64,000 nt of DNA. Source: Tetrahymena elliotti 4EA. Lineage: Eukaryota; Ciliophora; Oligohymenophorea; Hymenostomatida; Tetrahymenidae. The stretch spans positions 62,001 to 126,000 of the forward strand of contig JH720384.1 of assembly GCA_000231825.2 (NCBI GenBank). Direction: 5' to 3'. Each line of letters begins with the position of its first letter. The first letter of the stretch is position 1. Shown here piece by piece: positions 1 to 12,733 of this stretch. Both the position numbers and the translations under genes were made by a program. A model generated the notes under the pieces. That model ran no database searches. It saw only the letters and a list, made by a program, of their open reading frames with translations, and was not told where the DNA came from.

Positions 1-1244
1 AACAAATCTTTAATTGTTGCAAGACTTTAATTTACAATCTAGTTTATTTTTTATCTGTTTTATTCAAGTTGGTTATTTTGATCAGAATTGAATGACATTC
101 TTTAGAACCCAAACATATGAAGAAGTTGATCAACTGTATTACTAGCTTATTAGTCCTATTACAACATCTAAAAATATTAAGCATTCTATGTTTAAATTTA
201 TTATTGTAATATAGTTTGACTGTTCTTAATGCTGTCTATATGATCTTAGAAACAAACTTTATGTTAGTTTAGTTTTTGTTTTAAATCACCATAATCTTCT
301 ATTTTTTCATTTAAAATATTCATTTCCTTATTTGTTAAATACAACTCAACTAGATTCTTAATTAAGTACATCAACACAAGTGAGGCACCTATCATTTCAA
401 AATTGAAATGACGGAAACCAATAAAGACTGTACCCAAGATAAAGGCCATTTTAAAAAAGAATTAAGTTATGATGATCTTTTAATAATGCGTTAACTTTTA
501 ATATAAACTTGAGCAGAATTATCCATCCAACTCAGTTAATGGATTATCAAACTCTTGCTACTTAAGTTTAGTCAAGCTATCAATCATTTCAGTCTAAAAT
601 TTATCAAGCTAAACTAATTTATTGATACTTTGTCCACTAAACTCTTAAATTCCAATACCAATTTATTGTAGATATTCTCTATTGTTGTTATTGTTATTAT
701 TTTCTTTTTATTCTTCCATGGTTAGATCACTATCAGTTTCCATATTATTTTAGCCTACCTCATTTTACATTTAAAGTTACTCTTGCAAAAGCTACTGATT
801 GTAAGCCTCAACGGAATTCAAAAACTACTCATAATTTGCTAACTATATTTGATTCTCTAAATCTGCTTATTACTAATTATCTGATGCAGCTATTTCTCGT
901 ATCTAATTATTTGACTCTTATGCTCCATTCTGAGTTCTGTTTATCATAAAAAACATTTTAGTTATTTATCAACTTAATAAATATTTCAAATAAATTGCTT
1001 AATAATTAATAATTTACGTTGAATTTTTTTTAATCAGTTATGAAACATGGTTCTCTACTGGAACATTTTATATAGTGTATTCTTTATCTCCTTCTAGAGT
1101 TATAACTTGCTAAACATTCGGCTCTTGATTTTAATTCAACTCTGCTTGAAGTGAAGCTATGATTTGCTGATCTTCTCTATCTTGTTAAAAGCTGTGCCTT
1201 AACAATTTGTTTTTTATGTCCAAAAATTTATCTGGAATATCCAT
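1..1244 (-). CDS. Partial coiled-coil protein with a membrane hairpin, function unknown
   Basis: I do not recognise this gene. Two exons are visible: exon 1 at 1244-1018 (ATG at 1244), an 81-bp GT...AG intron at 1017-937, and exon 2 from 936 running off the left edge. The joint falls inside a codon (phase 2) and keeps the frame open. The first ~230 residues are polar and Gln/Asn-rich with coiled-coil character. Around residues 230-280 lie two hydrophobic stretches (AFILGTVFIGF and MIGASLVLMYLIK) that look like a membrane hairpin or two closely spaced helices, followed by more charged, Gln-rich coiled coil. A SNARE-like or membrane-tethering protein would fit this layout, but no family motif is seen. 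The C-terminus is outside the window. The gene exists only under the ciliate code, since many codons are TAA/TAG. Confidence is good for a gene and low for any function. Confidence 0.75.
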
Positions 1245-1927
1245 ATTTTTTAATTTCTTTGTCAATCTATATATCAAAAGTGTTTTTTTTTTACTTTCTA
1301 TTTAATAGGTTTTGTAATCTTTTACTTAAATAATTTAAAGGATAATTAAAAATTTTGTCAATTAGTTCTTGAATTACTTATGATTTCCTTAGAATAGATT
1401 ATTTAATATTCACAATTCAAAAAAATTTTTTCGATCAGCAAATAGTCTAAGAAGTTAACAATTAATGTTTTTACTTGTTTAATAATCCTAGCATTACATA
1501 AAAAATTTACAATTTTACTACAATAAAAGCAGTGCAGCTTTAAATAGAATAAATTTTATATCATCTTTTTTTAGAATTTTATACCCAAATAAAATAAATC
1601 TAAAGTAGCAATTCAAAATAATTTAAAACTCCAAAAATGTAAAAAGGCTAACCATTTAAATTAATTAATTAATTTTAAAATAAGCTTTACAAGAATTCAT
1701 AAAGAATTTTTAGTATTTATATAAACTTCACAATAATATACTTAAAAAATAATATAGACAAATACCCAAAGATTTTATGTTTAATGTAATTTTTCATTTA
1801 AACCGATAATAATTTTTATTTTAAGTCATTAAAATCACATTTTTTTAATAAGTTAAAATAATGTAAAATTTTTATTAAATATAATTCTATAGAATAGACT
1901 GACTAAAGTAGTTAATTATAAATATAT
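1245..1927. other. Gene-free AT-rich spacer (1.2-1.9 kb)
   Basis: Very AT-rich DNA lying upstream of the partial minus-strand gene and downstream of the next minus-strand gene. Poly-A/T runs and TTAATTAATTAA tracts are present. I see no coding frame, RNA gene or clear repeat. Confidence 0.7.
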
Positions 1928-4900
1928 TCAATCTTAAGAATCTTCTAAATCATTAGAAGACTCTTAGTTCTAAAATATAAATTATCCTTCGTCTGTGTTG
2001 AGTTTTTACTGAATTTCGGGATTTACAGTAGAAATTGTTTTTTGTTATTCTGTTTCTAGATTTTGGTAATAAGTAATAAATTTATTTAATTTTTCAAATG
2101 AGGAAATAGTGCTGAAGGGTAAAGATAGATTGTCTAATACTGAGGTAATCATAAAATAACTAGTTGGATTGTAAAAGAATGTATCCTTATTTTCTATATT
2201 CTAAAGCAGCTTAAAGAAATGAGAATCTGAAAAGAAATCTAAATCTTCTAAGACTGTTTTAAAGGCATTCATAAAATAGATGCAAATGTTCATATTGTCA
2301 CCACTATTACTTTTCATTATCAATTTATTAACAAGTGATTTATAGAACTATTATTATGACTCATTTGTTTTTATTAGTTAATTACGATCATTTTCAGACT
2401 TCTCTCTTGATTCCTTCAGATTAAATCTTTATCTCCCAGAAGAAAAACAATTGTAATTTCTAGACCTTATTTCTTAAGTTTTTGGTCTATCTCTATAATG
2501 AGTTAAAAAGAGCTAAAATAATTATTAGTTTTTTTCTTTTTTCTTAACATAAAATGATCTGCATGCATCAATAACTCTGTCCTCACATTATTGTGTTTTA
2601 TTTACTAGATTTTTAAATTTAATTGACTTTGTCTATTCTGCTTATTTTTATTTCTCATTTATCAACAATTCTTCTGATTTTCCTTAATCCTCCTTTTTAA
2701 AACCTTGTTAAACAAATTTATCAAAAAATTTATTTTTCTAGAATTTTGCAGAAAAAGACTGTTATGTATCTGGACACTCTTAAATAATTCTACTATCATT
2801 CATACTTTGGCTATTGCTCTTCTTTGAATTAAAAAAATAGTCTTAAGGGGTATTGTTTTGCAGTTTTACATCATTAACTTAAAACATTTTAAAATCTTAA
2901 TGATTTTATTTAGATGGACTTATATGTCTATCATTCGTTTGTGTTATTAAAACATTATTAGGTGACTCAGATAAGGTAAAGCTGACTTGATTTTAAAAGA
3001 CTCTTACATTAGTGCTACTACTATTATTGTTATTATTATCTTTCTTCAGGAGAATACTTTATTATTTCTAAATTTTCTATATATCCTCAGCAGATTTGTC
3101 TCTCTAAGGAGAATCTATTTACTTTATTTTAAACATTGATATAAGTGAATTGTTTTATTCTTAATTATTATTAATCTTCTTATTTGACATCTATGGTACC
3201 AGCAGAAGTTCACTTTTATTGAACTCTTATGTATTTAAAGATATATTCATTTAATTTTATTTATTTGGGGAAGGTGAGGAACTAAATTAGTTCTTTCTGT
3301 TGCTATTTGAATTATTATTATTATTACATGGAATTGAATTTTTTCTCAACAAAACAGATTAATTATTACTGTGAACAACAGAGTTTATTTTACTGTGATT
3401 CATAAACGAATTTGATTCCGATCTTTTTCTGTTTTTTAACTTATTTACTTGACTATTTTAATCCTTATAAAAGATGTTAAATGTATTTTTAATATTATTT
3501 GTTGCACTATTTGGCATTATTTATCCAATTAATGATTGACTGCCATTGAAATTGACTGCACTGTTTGAGTTATTTAATTAATTGAGTTTGCTATTAAAAT
3601 AATTTTTTATAGGGAGAACTTGAGAATCATTTATAGGGAACTTAAAACCTTTAAATTCTTCTAATTAATTTAAATTAAGATTCATTTTTTATCTCTTCTG
3701 TTATTCTTCTTATTGTTTTTTAATACCTTTAAGCTTTAATTCTTTTTCTAAAGAAGGTAACTCAATAAGTAGCTTCACAGGCTTTCCAGTATTAAGTGAT
3801 ATATTATATTTCCTATAAAATGAATCAAAGGATACATCTAAACTATATTATTTTCTCTCATTATCCTAATTTTCATTTTCAGCATCCACATCATAATATT
3901 ACTTCATTGGATTTCTCTGCTTTTATTTTTCTACCTTCTTAGTTTTACTTTTCTAATCTTATTATTTACTATGCTCAGTCTTTTAAGTCTTTTAGATCTA
4001 TTAAGAAGGATCATTAGTAGTGGATTTTCTTTGGTTTTTTTACAACAAATTTGAAATTTTATGATCATTTTCATCATTTTCTGTTTTTTGAATACACTCT
4101 GTCAAGTAAAATTATTTCAGATTTTTATAAGAATGTTCCTTTATATTAAATGTTTATCCACTTAAGCCTAATTTACTCAGGGAATTAGTGTTTCTCATTT
4201 TTTCAATAGAATTATCATTTACCAACCATTTTTAAGAAGTTGAGTAATAATCAGGTGATATTGTTTGATGATTACTTTATTTTATTTTGCTTTGATTAAG
4301 AGTGCTTTGAAGTGTTGTATGAGCTGGATTATAATATGTTTATTATTCACTATCTTATCTTTCCAAGTTTTTACTTTTAAATTTTTAAAAATGTATCCTT
4401 GGAGAACAAGAAGGTGCTGTAGCAGAATGTCTTTTTATAAGATTTGTAAGGCAACAACTATCTATTGAATCTTAAAGTGCTTTTATTTCTTTACTTTAAG
4501 GTAAAATTTCCTATTAAATTTATTGTACAATTTTGATATTATTGTCCTATTCCTTTTAAGCACCATCAATAAAATTTTATTGCTTTAAATTCTCTTGAAC
4601 ATCTGATTGAGTACTATAGCTTCTCTTTTTACATTTGGCCATTAAAACTGAGTTATTCGATAACTTTATGATCTACTAGTAAGGCACTTTAGTCTGACTG
4701 ATCAGATTATTTTTAGTTTTTTCATATTGAATTAAGTTTTTAGCAACCTTTTACCTTTATTAAAACGAATAATTAAATTAGGGTTCAGTGAATACTTTTT
4801 GATTTAATTTATAATTTTGCTTATTGTATCTCTATGTAAAATTTTAGTGTTTTAATCAATTTGATTAATGGCAAAATAAATAAAATATGAAAATTTGTAA

Positions 4901-5539
4901 TTTTAATAAACATAAAGCTTACACAGTAGTCGCATTTTTTACTGATAGAGGCTAGTTTGTGTACATTTCGTTTAGATTATTTAGGACAGTTTTATCATGA
5001 ATCTTTAAATAAGCTTCTTATTTTTTTGGTACATTGTTATTTGATAAGACATTGTTGCCATTGTTTTAATGTTTATTGTGTTTTTCTAAAATAGATTGCA
5101 TTCTCTGTTTAACTATGTTCTTTCTTTAAAAGTTATACTATTTTATTTGTTGTTCAAATTAAGCTTTTTCTTTTTCCTTTTCTTATCTTTCTTAATCAAC
5201 AACTTCTTTCACTTTTTTAATCTTAACAGGATCCATTTATATGATCTATTACACATTCTTGTAGATCTTACAGTAATCCTCAATTTCGATAGGATCTATA
5301 GCAGTAAAGTATTAGTCTTCACAAGAATTAGGTAAGAATTTAGTCTTTTCATATTGTGGATGCTTGTTAACTTCTTTTACAATAATTCTTTGTAGAGAAC
5401 GATGTAGAGTTGTAATATCTGGAGCTTTTGGGTCATTTTCTTGGTTATCTTTTTTCCTTAAAGCCTAAATGATTCTAGAACTAGGTGCTTTGAACTATCC
5501 TTTCCTAGTTTCTATTCTTGTATTTTAATAGTTATACAT
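1928..5539 (-). CDS. Large Gln/Asn/Ser/Lys-rich protein, function unknown (1147 aa)
   Basis: No known family recognised. Exon 1 is 5539-4923, the intron 4922-4755 (168 bp, GTAAGC...AAAG), and exon 2 4754-1928 ending in TGA. The summed exon length divides exactly by three and the junction codon is phase 2. The first ~200 residues are the least repetitive part and contain a basic, helix-prone stretch (KIKKVKEVVDQERQEKEKEK). The remainder is a low-complexity chain of Asn, Gln, Ser and Lys with several poly-Asn runs, typical of intrinsically disordered ciliate proteins. The last ~200 residues (for example NICIYFMNAFKTVLEDLDFF) become more ordered and hydrophobic and could be a small helical domain. 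No membrane segment or signal peptide is seen. A standard-code reading hides this gene completely. Confidence 0.8.
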
Positions 5540-6397
5540 AGTGGTAGGATTTGCTTGGTTTACAAACAAATTTGATATAACAAAAAAATATATTTTTTCT
5601 TGTAATTTTTCAGTTGTTAGAATGCTATTAATTTTCACCAAATATATATTATAAGAACAATTTATAACAATCACATTGCTTAACAACTTATGAAATTTAT
5701 TCTTTATGTTTATAATCTAATTAAGAATATTATATGAATGGTTGGTTCTAGCAATAACCAATTAATGTAAATATTCTTTAACAACTCATATCAATTACAC
5801 TTCCAAAAAAATAAAACAAAACCCCTAATTGTTTAAGCTTATAATTTTATATAGATATCGATCATAAATTATCATATTTCAATCTTTAAAAATTCTGTTC
5901 AATACAACTTAGAAAATGAAAAATATAGTAAAGTTTTCAAAATAAAAGATGTTCATTTATTTTCTCAAAAATAGTTTTTATACATTAAAATAGCAAAGAT
6001 ATTTTTATAAAAGATTCGTTGAAAAATGATTAATCATAAATATTTATTTATTTAAAAATTAAAAAAAAGATGTTGATCTTCATAATTTTATGAAATTAAT
6101 TAAACTGATTTTGCTATTTTAGATAAATTATTTCTTCACAAAATAATTATTTTCTAACTAGAGATTTAATAAATTTAGTTATTGGTTACAAAAAATTAGC
6201 TAATATGTATTAATCCAATATACATATTTTAAATTCGTTTTTCTAGATAAACAAACAACTTGAAACATTTTTTTTTAACAAAATTAAATAGGAAAGTGCT
6301 AAATGATTTAAATTATTAACTAAGTATTAATTTATTTGTAGAATTACTTATAAATATTGATTTTAGCATACTAATTATTTATTTAGTGGTTAAATTT
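5540..6397. other. Gene-free AT-rich spacer (5.5-6.4 kb)
   Basis: AT-rich DNA between two minus-strand genes. It holds the two-part hairpin at 5723-5778 (listed separately). Otherwise nothing coding is seen. Confidence 0.65.
5723..5778. repeat. Bipartite inverted repeat (hairpin)
   Basis: An outer arm AAGAATAT (5723-5730) pairs with ATATTCTT (5771-5778), and an inner arm TTGGTT (5742-5747) pairs with AACCAA (5756-5761) around an 8-base loop. It lies about 185 bp upstream of the start of the large Gln/Asn-rich gene. It could be a promoter or UTR structure or a small RNA, or chance in AT-rich DNA. Function is unknown. Confidence 0.5.
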
Positions 6398-7719
6398 TCA
6401 TATTTTAAATTTAGGTAATTCCCCTACTATAACTGTTTTATCGCTAGAAGCACTTGCTATTAAATTATCTGTAGGACTAAATTAAATATCGTTTACCTAT
6501 TTTGTTATTTTTAATTATAAATTTAAATCTAATAAGTTATGAATAATATGTTTACAGATCCATTATGTCCACCTAGTCTTTGAACAATTTATTTTGAGTT
6601 TGTGTCCCAAATATATAAAAATCTTTTTAATTTAAATTAATAAATTTTAATTCATTTTATAATGATATTTACTTATCTGAAGATCCTGCTGTACAGAAAT
6701 CTCCATCTGGACTCCAACTAACTCTTAAAAGATTTCTTTCATGAGAGTGTCTATTTCCAGTGTAAATTTTGACACATCTATTATTTGTAACATGAGGTCT
6801 AACATCAAAGCATCTTACTGTTTGGTCCATAGAGTTAGAAAGAAGATAACTTCCATCATGGCTCAAAGAAATACCTGTAACAGTATCCGTATGACCAAAA
6901 AGCACATAATCAATAATCTTTTTTCTTAAATCTAAAACTTTGATATCATTATCAACACCTGCTATAAATATCTTGTCTGCAGTATCATTAAAACTAACTG
7001 AAGTAACTGGAATTTTGCTTGGAATAACTTATGCAGGAGCCTTTTATCTTAAATCCCAAATCATAACACAACCATCATCACTACCTGATACAAGCATATC
7101 TGGTCCTCTTCTTGCAGGATGACAGGTGTTTATGAAGCTGGTATTTTCAACACCTTTTAACTTTTTAATACTTTTTTATAGAGTTAAAAAGAATGATTAG
7201 AAATATGAGTAATTTAAAATATCTATTTTCAATCAAAGTTCAAATAAATTTGCATAATAATTTTAAATACCTTTTCATTTAATTAAAGTCCCAAACATTA
7301 ACACTTTTATCTGCTGAAGCACTATAAAGCTTTTAGCCATCGGCTGAAAAATGTAAATCTAAAATAGCATTTGTGTGATTTTTAAGAACACCAAAGTTTT
7401 TACAATTATTATATATATCCCAAAGAAGAATTTGCTTGTCATATCCAGCTGTAGCAAGATAATCACCACATGGAGAAAATTTTACACACAATACTTCTGA
7501 AACATGTCCTGTTAATTAAACATTAGGAGTAAATAGCTTTTTAGTAACTGGCCTATTTTCCTCTTGCATTGCAGAGTTATTATTATCAACAACCATCAGC
7601 TATTAATTATTATCGCTTAATAAATGGGGAACATGAGATTAAATAAATTATTATGAAGAATAAGTTTTTTCCCCTTCGTTCCTAAATCTTGGTAAAATAT
7701 TTGCGCTTCCTAAATCCAT
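6398..7719 (-). CDS. SNRNP40: U5 snRNP 40-kDa WD40-repeat protein (Prp8-binding protein)
   Basis: This is the ciliate orthologue of the U5 snRNP 40K protein, a seven-bladed WD40 propeller of the spliceosome that contacts Prp8 in the nucleus. Four exons: 7719-7271, 7170-6673, 6622-6556 and 6496-6398. Introns are 100, 50 and 59 bp, all GT...AG and phase-consistent, giving 370 aa. An unstructured ~60-residue leader precedes the propeller. WD repeats are clear from LTGHVSEVLCVKFSPCGDYL onward, each with GH and WD-type ends (LLWD, NVWD, MIWD, YIWD). The segments HPARRGPDMLVSGSDDG, ITGVDNDIKV-like (here IAGVDNDIKV), GSYLLSNSMDQTVR and the final SASSDKTVIVGEL match family-specific positions, which separates it from other WD40 proteins. 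The length is normal for the family. Confidence is high. Confidence 0.95.
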
Positions 7720-10548
7720 TTTTGACAAACTATTTAAATAATAAATTGCTTATTTTAAGTCTATTAAATTCTTTCTTAAATTATAATTCAAAGATATATT
7801 TATTTTATCTTGAGAGATTATAAATAAATTCAATAAAATCCAATAAAGCATTCAAAATTTATTATACCTTATTTTTAATTAGACGCTCCCATTAAATACT
7901 CAATATAATTTATTTATTTTCGAAATCTTTATTCTATTATTGTTTTTAATTTTGAAAGTAAAATAATTAAATAAAATTAATTTATTATCATCCAAAAATA
8001 AATTTTTTAATTATGTGTTATTTATTTAATTATATATAACTGAACCCTAAGGTTTTGCTATTAATAAAGAGCTGTATAACAAAGCAAGTAACAATAATTT
8101 ATTTAATTTGCCATAAAAAATCTATTTTGTTTTCTTTTTTTGCAATCTTTTATTTTTTCATTTTAAATTGTTTTAAAGAAAACATTTGTATTATATTATT
8201 TTTACATTAAGGAACATTCATGTTTTAAAAAAGAGAGAAAATTTAAATTTAATATAAATAGGTTACATTCAATTCAATCTGATCATTTAGTTTAATTTAT
8301 TGAAATTAAGTAAGTAGAATTTTTATTCTATAATCTAATAAATAATAAATTTATTAAAATAAATTATCTAAATTAATTGATTAAATTAAGAAGAAAAACA
8401 TTTTCAATTTATGATATGTTAATAAGAATATTATTTTTTAGAAATTTTTTATCTTTCTCAGCAATTCTATTTGGTAATAATTTTAAAAAAAATAAATTTA
8501 CAAGGTTAAATTAAGCAGATTTTAACATTATCTAATATTTGAAAAATATAAATATAATCTAAAAGTGAAATTTAAGTTGATTATGATAGTATAGATAAGG
8601 TAGAATTTATATTTTTAATTCAAATGAAATATTTACCAACATTTTTAACTTAAATCAAGTAGAATTTAGATATTTATTGATTTAGATAATTAATTAATCA
8701 AAGATTTAGTTTCTGTTAGGATAGAAATTATAATAATTAAATAACTAATTTATCAAATAAACTAAAATTAGATATAATTAATATTTTAAAAGCAGAAATT
8801 AAATTCCTAAAATTTAAGTCATTTAACTAAACTAATTAGCAGTAATTAAGTATAATTTTTTTTATTAACTTTTGTAAATAGTAATTAAAATTCCAAATAA
8901 AATTGCTGAGTAATTTTTAACAGATAAATAAATTGAAGGATATTTGGATAGAATTATAATAGTAATTTATTTTATCAGTTAATAAATATTAAATAAAAAA
9001 ATGAATAGTATTGATATTTAAGAGGATCAAATAAAAATAAGGTAGTAGTAATTGGGAAGTAAATATGTATGAAAATAAAGAATTTAATATGATTGAACAG
9101 GTTGAATTAAAAATTTCTTTGAAAAGGATGATAGTGTGTAAGTAATTGGCAAAGTATTGACAAAGGTGATATAATATGATTGAAATAGTGATTGGATAAA
9201 ATTTAACTTTCTTTTATTAAGGTTAAGCTTAATTTTATCAAGAGAATGGAAAAGCAAATATTAATATTTATAATTGAAATAAAAAGATATGAAAAGATTA
9301 AAATCTAAAGTAATAACAGTGTTAGAATAAACAATTACTTTTGATTTAAATTTCATTTTATTTAATACATTTTTGACTAACTCAAAATCAACAATTTTAT
9401 TTGTAAAATTATTTTTGTAAGTGAACAATGAAAACGAAAAAATGCACTGACTATTTGTCAGTGTGGTTTATCTGAATTAGAAACACCAAATAACTTATGA
9501 AAAAAAATTTTTATTGAAAAAGTAAAGAGATTAGTTAAAAATAATCAAAGTAGGGAGGTGCATATCACAGGGAAAAGAATTTTTTAAGATTTATGACGAG
9601 GCGACAAAATTAAGCTAAATAAAAATTTTTTACTATCTTACAGACTATTTTAATTGAATGCAAAAAATTTTTAATATTGTGTGATGACTTATTTATCTTA
9701 ATAGGGGATATGATTTCTAGAAGATTTAAAAATATGGTAAATACAATAATAAGTTGCTATTGTTTGTAGCAAATAATTAGGTAATTATGTGAGTATAATA
9801 GAGCAGCATTTGAATTGTCAAAAAAGTTCTGCTATGATGGTGGTATTGGGTTGGAGACGAAGAGGATATGAAAGTATGTTAGTGGGAAGATACAAAGTGT
9901 CAAATATTACAAAACATAGTAATAAGGTGGGGGAAATATTACGCACTTATGCAGATTTTAATCTTATAGTGAGTTTTGATAAATAAATTAAGAAAATTAA
10001 ATTAATAATATCATATATGTATAGCATTAATCTTAATTTTTTTAAAGCTTTATTTAGCAAAAGGTTGATTAGAAATCAATTCAATTAGAGAAGATATAAG
10101 AAAGATTTTAGAAAAAGAGAGAAAGAATAACAAACATAAAGATAGTATTAAATACATTTGCATTCTAAATATCTATCTATCTATTCAGCAACTTTAAAAA
10201 AATTCAATCGATTATTCATTCACTTTCTAATAGGCAATGGGATGACTATGCAAATTTTTGATTGATTGAGCTAAGAAGAAGATAGCAGAGATGCAATAAT
10301 TAAGAATTAATTGTTATTAACTATGCTTGTTGGATCATTTGCACCCTACCTTACAAAAGACAAATCAAAAGAAAAATAAATTAATTAAAAATAATAAAAC
10401 TAAATAAACATCTTAAAAAGAGAAAGAAAAGATAAATAAAGAAAGAAAAGAAGATACTAACTCATATCATCTTATTATTTCATTCTAATTAAATAGGAGA
10501 TCGCCCATTTTATAAATTCTAAATACAATCAAAAGCTAGCAAATCAAA
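7720..10548. other. Long gene-poor spacer (7.7-10.5 kb)
   Basis: AT-rich DNA between the divergent U5-40K and glutamate dehydrogenase genes, so it should contain both promoters. Short open frames around 8.5-9.3 kb and 9.79-9.99 kb (plus strand) are Gln/Ile/Asn-rich, lack domain signals and are interrupted by TGA. I do not regard them as genes. The last ~450 bases before the GDH start are A/G-rich on the plus strand, as expected for a 5' leader. Confidence 0.55.
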
Positions 10549-12733
10549 ATGTTATCCAAATTATTCAAGACCCCTGTTTAATCATTATACTCATCTATGA
10601 TTAGCAGAGCTTCATTCAGCAACATTTCCAAGATTAAGACTGATGAATCTATCACTCACATGGTTAACTACTACTTAGACCAAGCTGCCGAACATACTGA
10701 TATTCCCAAGGACAAGATGCAATTCTACAAGAACTGTGATGGTGTTGTTCAAATTAATATCCCTCTCAGAAGAGAAAATGGTAAATTTGAGACTATCAAG
10801 GCTTTCCGTGTCTAACACAAGACTCACTGTTTGCCTACTAAGGGTGGTTTCATCATTAACGATCAAGTCAGTAGAGAAGATATCTAGAGCTTTGCTATCC
10901 TCAACACTGTCAGATCTACTACTCTTGATCTTCCTTACGGTGGTGCCAAGGGAGCTATCTGCATTAACCCCAAGGATTACACTGAAAATGAACTTGAATT
11001 AATTGTCAGAAGATTCACCCTCGAAGCTGCTAAGAAGAACATTATTGGATCTTCTGTAGACGTTTTGGTAAATATTTTTTCAATTTTCAGAAAATATTAT
11101 GCTAAAATTTACTTTTTACAATCACCCATTGAATCCCTTTATAATTTTAACTTTTTTATTCTAAAAGGGAACTGATCTTGGTGCTACTGAAAGAGAAATG
11201 AACTGGATTAAGGACACTTTTGCTACGTATATTTTTAAAAATAAATTAAGCCAATCCTCGATATGAATTTTTAAAATTTGGCTTCTAATATTAATTCTAA
11301 TCTAAATAAAAATTTATATCCAAATAGCCTCTACGGTCAAGAAGATATCCATGCCATCGCTTGTGTCACAGGAAAAGGCTTAGTAAGACTTTCATTACTT
11401 TTTGCAAAATAATTTCTTTTTTGGGGTTTTATTAACTTCTATTAACCAATGTGAATAATTAAATTAATTGCAGATGATAGGATAGAAAACTCGAACTAAT
11501 TATAATATTAAATTAATCGATATTTCTGACGACAATAAAAAAAGAAATATCTTATCGAATGATAAACTATAATGAATACATCTTCAAATTCAATTAATTA
11601 ATTTATTTATTTCTTTTTACAATTAATAGAATTAAGGTGGTTTGAAAGGTTACGTTGAATCTCCTGGTTATGGTGTTTTCTACACTTTGTAATACATGCT
11701 TAATAACAAGGAATTCCTCAAAAAGACTGGACTTACTGAAGGATTAAAGGGAAAAACTTTCGTTATTGAAGTAACAATATTTATTCAAAATCAATAAGTA
11801 ATAGCTAAATTTTTATTTATCATATTAAGGGTTTCGGAAGTGTTGGTTACTGGGCTGCTCATCACTTACAATAAGCTGGTGCTACTTTAATTGGCGTTTG
11901 TGAACATGATGGTCAAATTTTCAATCCTCAAGGTAAATAGAAATTAAATTTATAATTGTTAATTCTAATTAAATAAACTATTCTAAAGGTATTGATGCTA
12001 ACGAACTCCATAATTACATGAAAAAGAATAAGGGTGTTAAGGGTTTCCCTGGTGCAACTGAATAAGAAAACGTTGCTTACAGTAAATGCGATATCTTCAT
12101 TCCCTGCTTCTTTGCCTAGTCTATTTATGCTTAAAATGCTGATAAGTTCTAATGCAAGATTGTTGCTGAAGGTGCTAACTTACCCACTACCCCTGCTGCT
12201 GAAAAGATCCTTAAAGAAAAGGGTATTGAAATTATTCCCGATATCATCACTTCTTCTGGTGGTTTCTTAGCTTCTTACTTTGAATGGATTAAGAACATCA
12301 ATCACACCCAACACGGTGCTATGACTCGTAAATGGGAAGAAAAGAGGTAATTAACAATACATTTTTAATAAAACAAATAGTATAATTTATCTTTTATTTT
12401 ATAGTAACTAATAAGTTTTAGAAACTATTGAAGATTCTACTGGTTTAAAACTTGTTAACTAGGCCATTCGTGATCACATGGAAGAAATTAAGGGTGCTTC
12501 TGAAGTAAGATTTTTTAATCTCTTTTTTAATATGCTCATTTCATCCATATTTTTAAAATAAATAGAGAGATTTAGTTATTAGTGGTATTGAAGAAAGTTT
12601 TGAAAGTGCATTAATAGAAACAATTGAAACTTCCAAGAAGCATGATGTTAGTTTAAGATGTGCTGCTTACATTAATGCCTTAAATAAGCTCCACAGTCAC
12701 TATGAATAAGTTGGTATTACTTTCAGCAAGTGA
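10549..12733 (+). CDS. GDH: Glutamate dehydrogenase, mitochondrial
   Basis: Catalyses reversible oxidative deamination of glutamate to 2-oxoglutarate and ammonia with NAD(P), linking amino-acid nitrogen to the TCA cycle. Eight exons: 10549-11067, 11168-11226, 11328-11382, 11630-11770, 11830-11932, 11989-12346, 12405-12504 and 12566-12733. All introns are GT...AG and the joints keep phase, giving 500 aa. The first ~25 residues (MLSKLFKTPVQSLYSSMISR) are basic and hydroxylated with no acid, a likely mitochondrial presequence. Family signatures are PTKGGFIIND, then LDLPYGGAKGAI with the catalytic Lys at residue 134, TDLGATEREMNWIKD, GKTFVIEGFGSVG (dinucleotide-binding Rossmann loop), and VAEGANLPTTPAAE followed by DIITSSGGFLASYFEW. 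Codons are richer in C/G third positions than in neighbouring genes, as seen in highly expressed ciliate genes. Cofactor preference cannot be read safely by eye. Confidence 0.97.

Noticed and set aside
5096..5335. Plus-strand hydrophobic frame
   Set aside because: Antisense shadow of exon 1 of the large Gln/Asn-rich gene on the minus strand. Its Phe/Leu content comes from Lys/Glu codons on the other strand.
8560..9260. Series of Gln/Ile/Asn-rich plus-strand frames that might be a decayed gene
   Set aside because: With TGA as the only stop, runs of this length occur by chance. Frames do not join by GT...AG introns and no domain is visible.
9789..9986. Plus-strand frame containing WRRRGYESMLVGRY
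   Set aside because: Short, isolated, no family motif, and flanked by TGA. The slightly higher G content alone is not enough.
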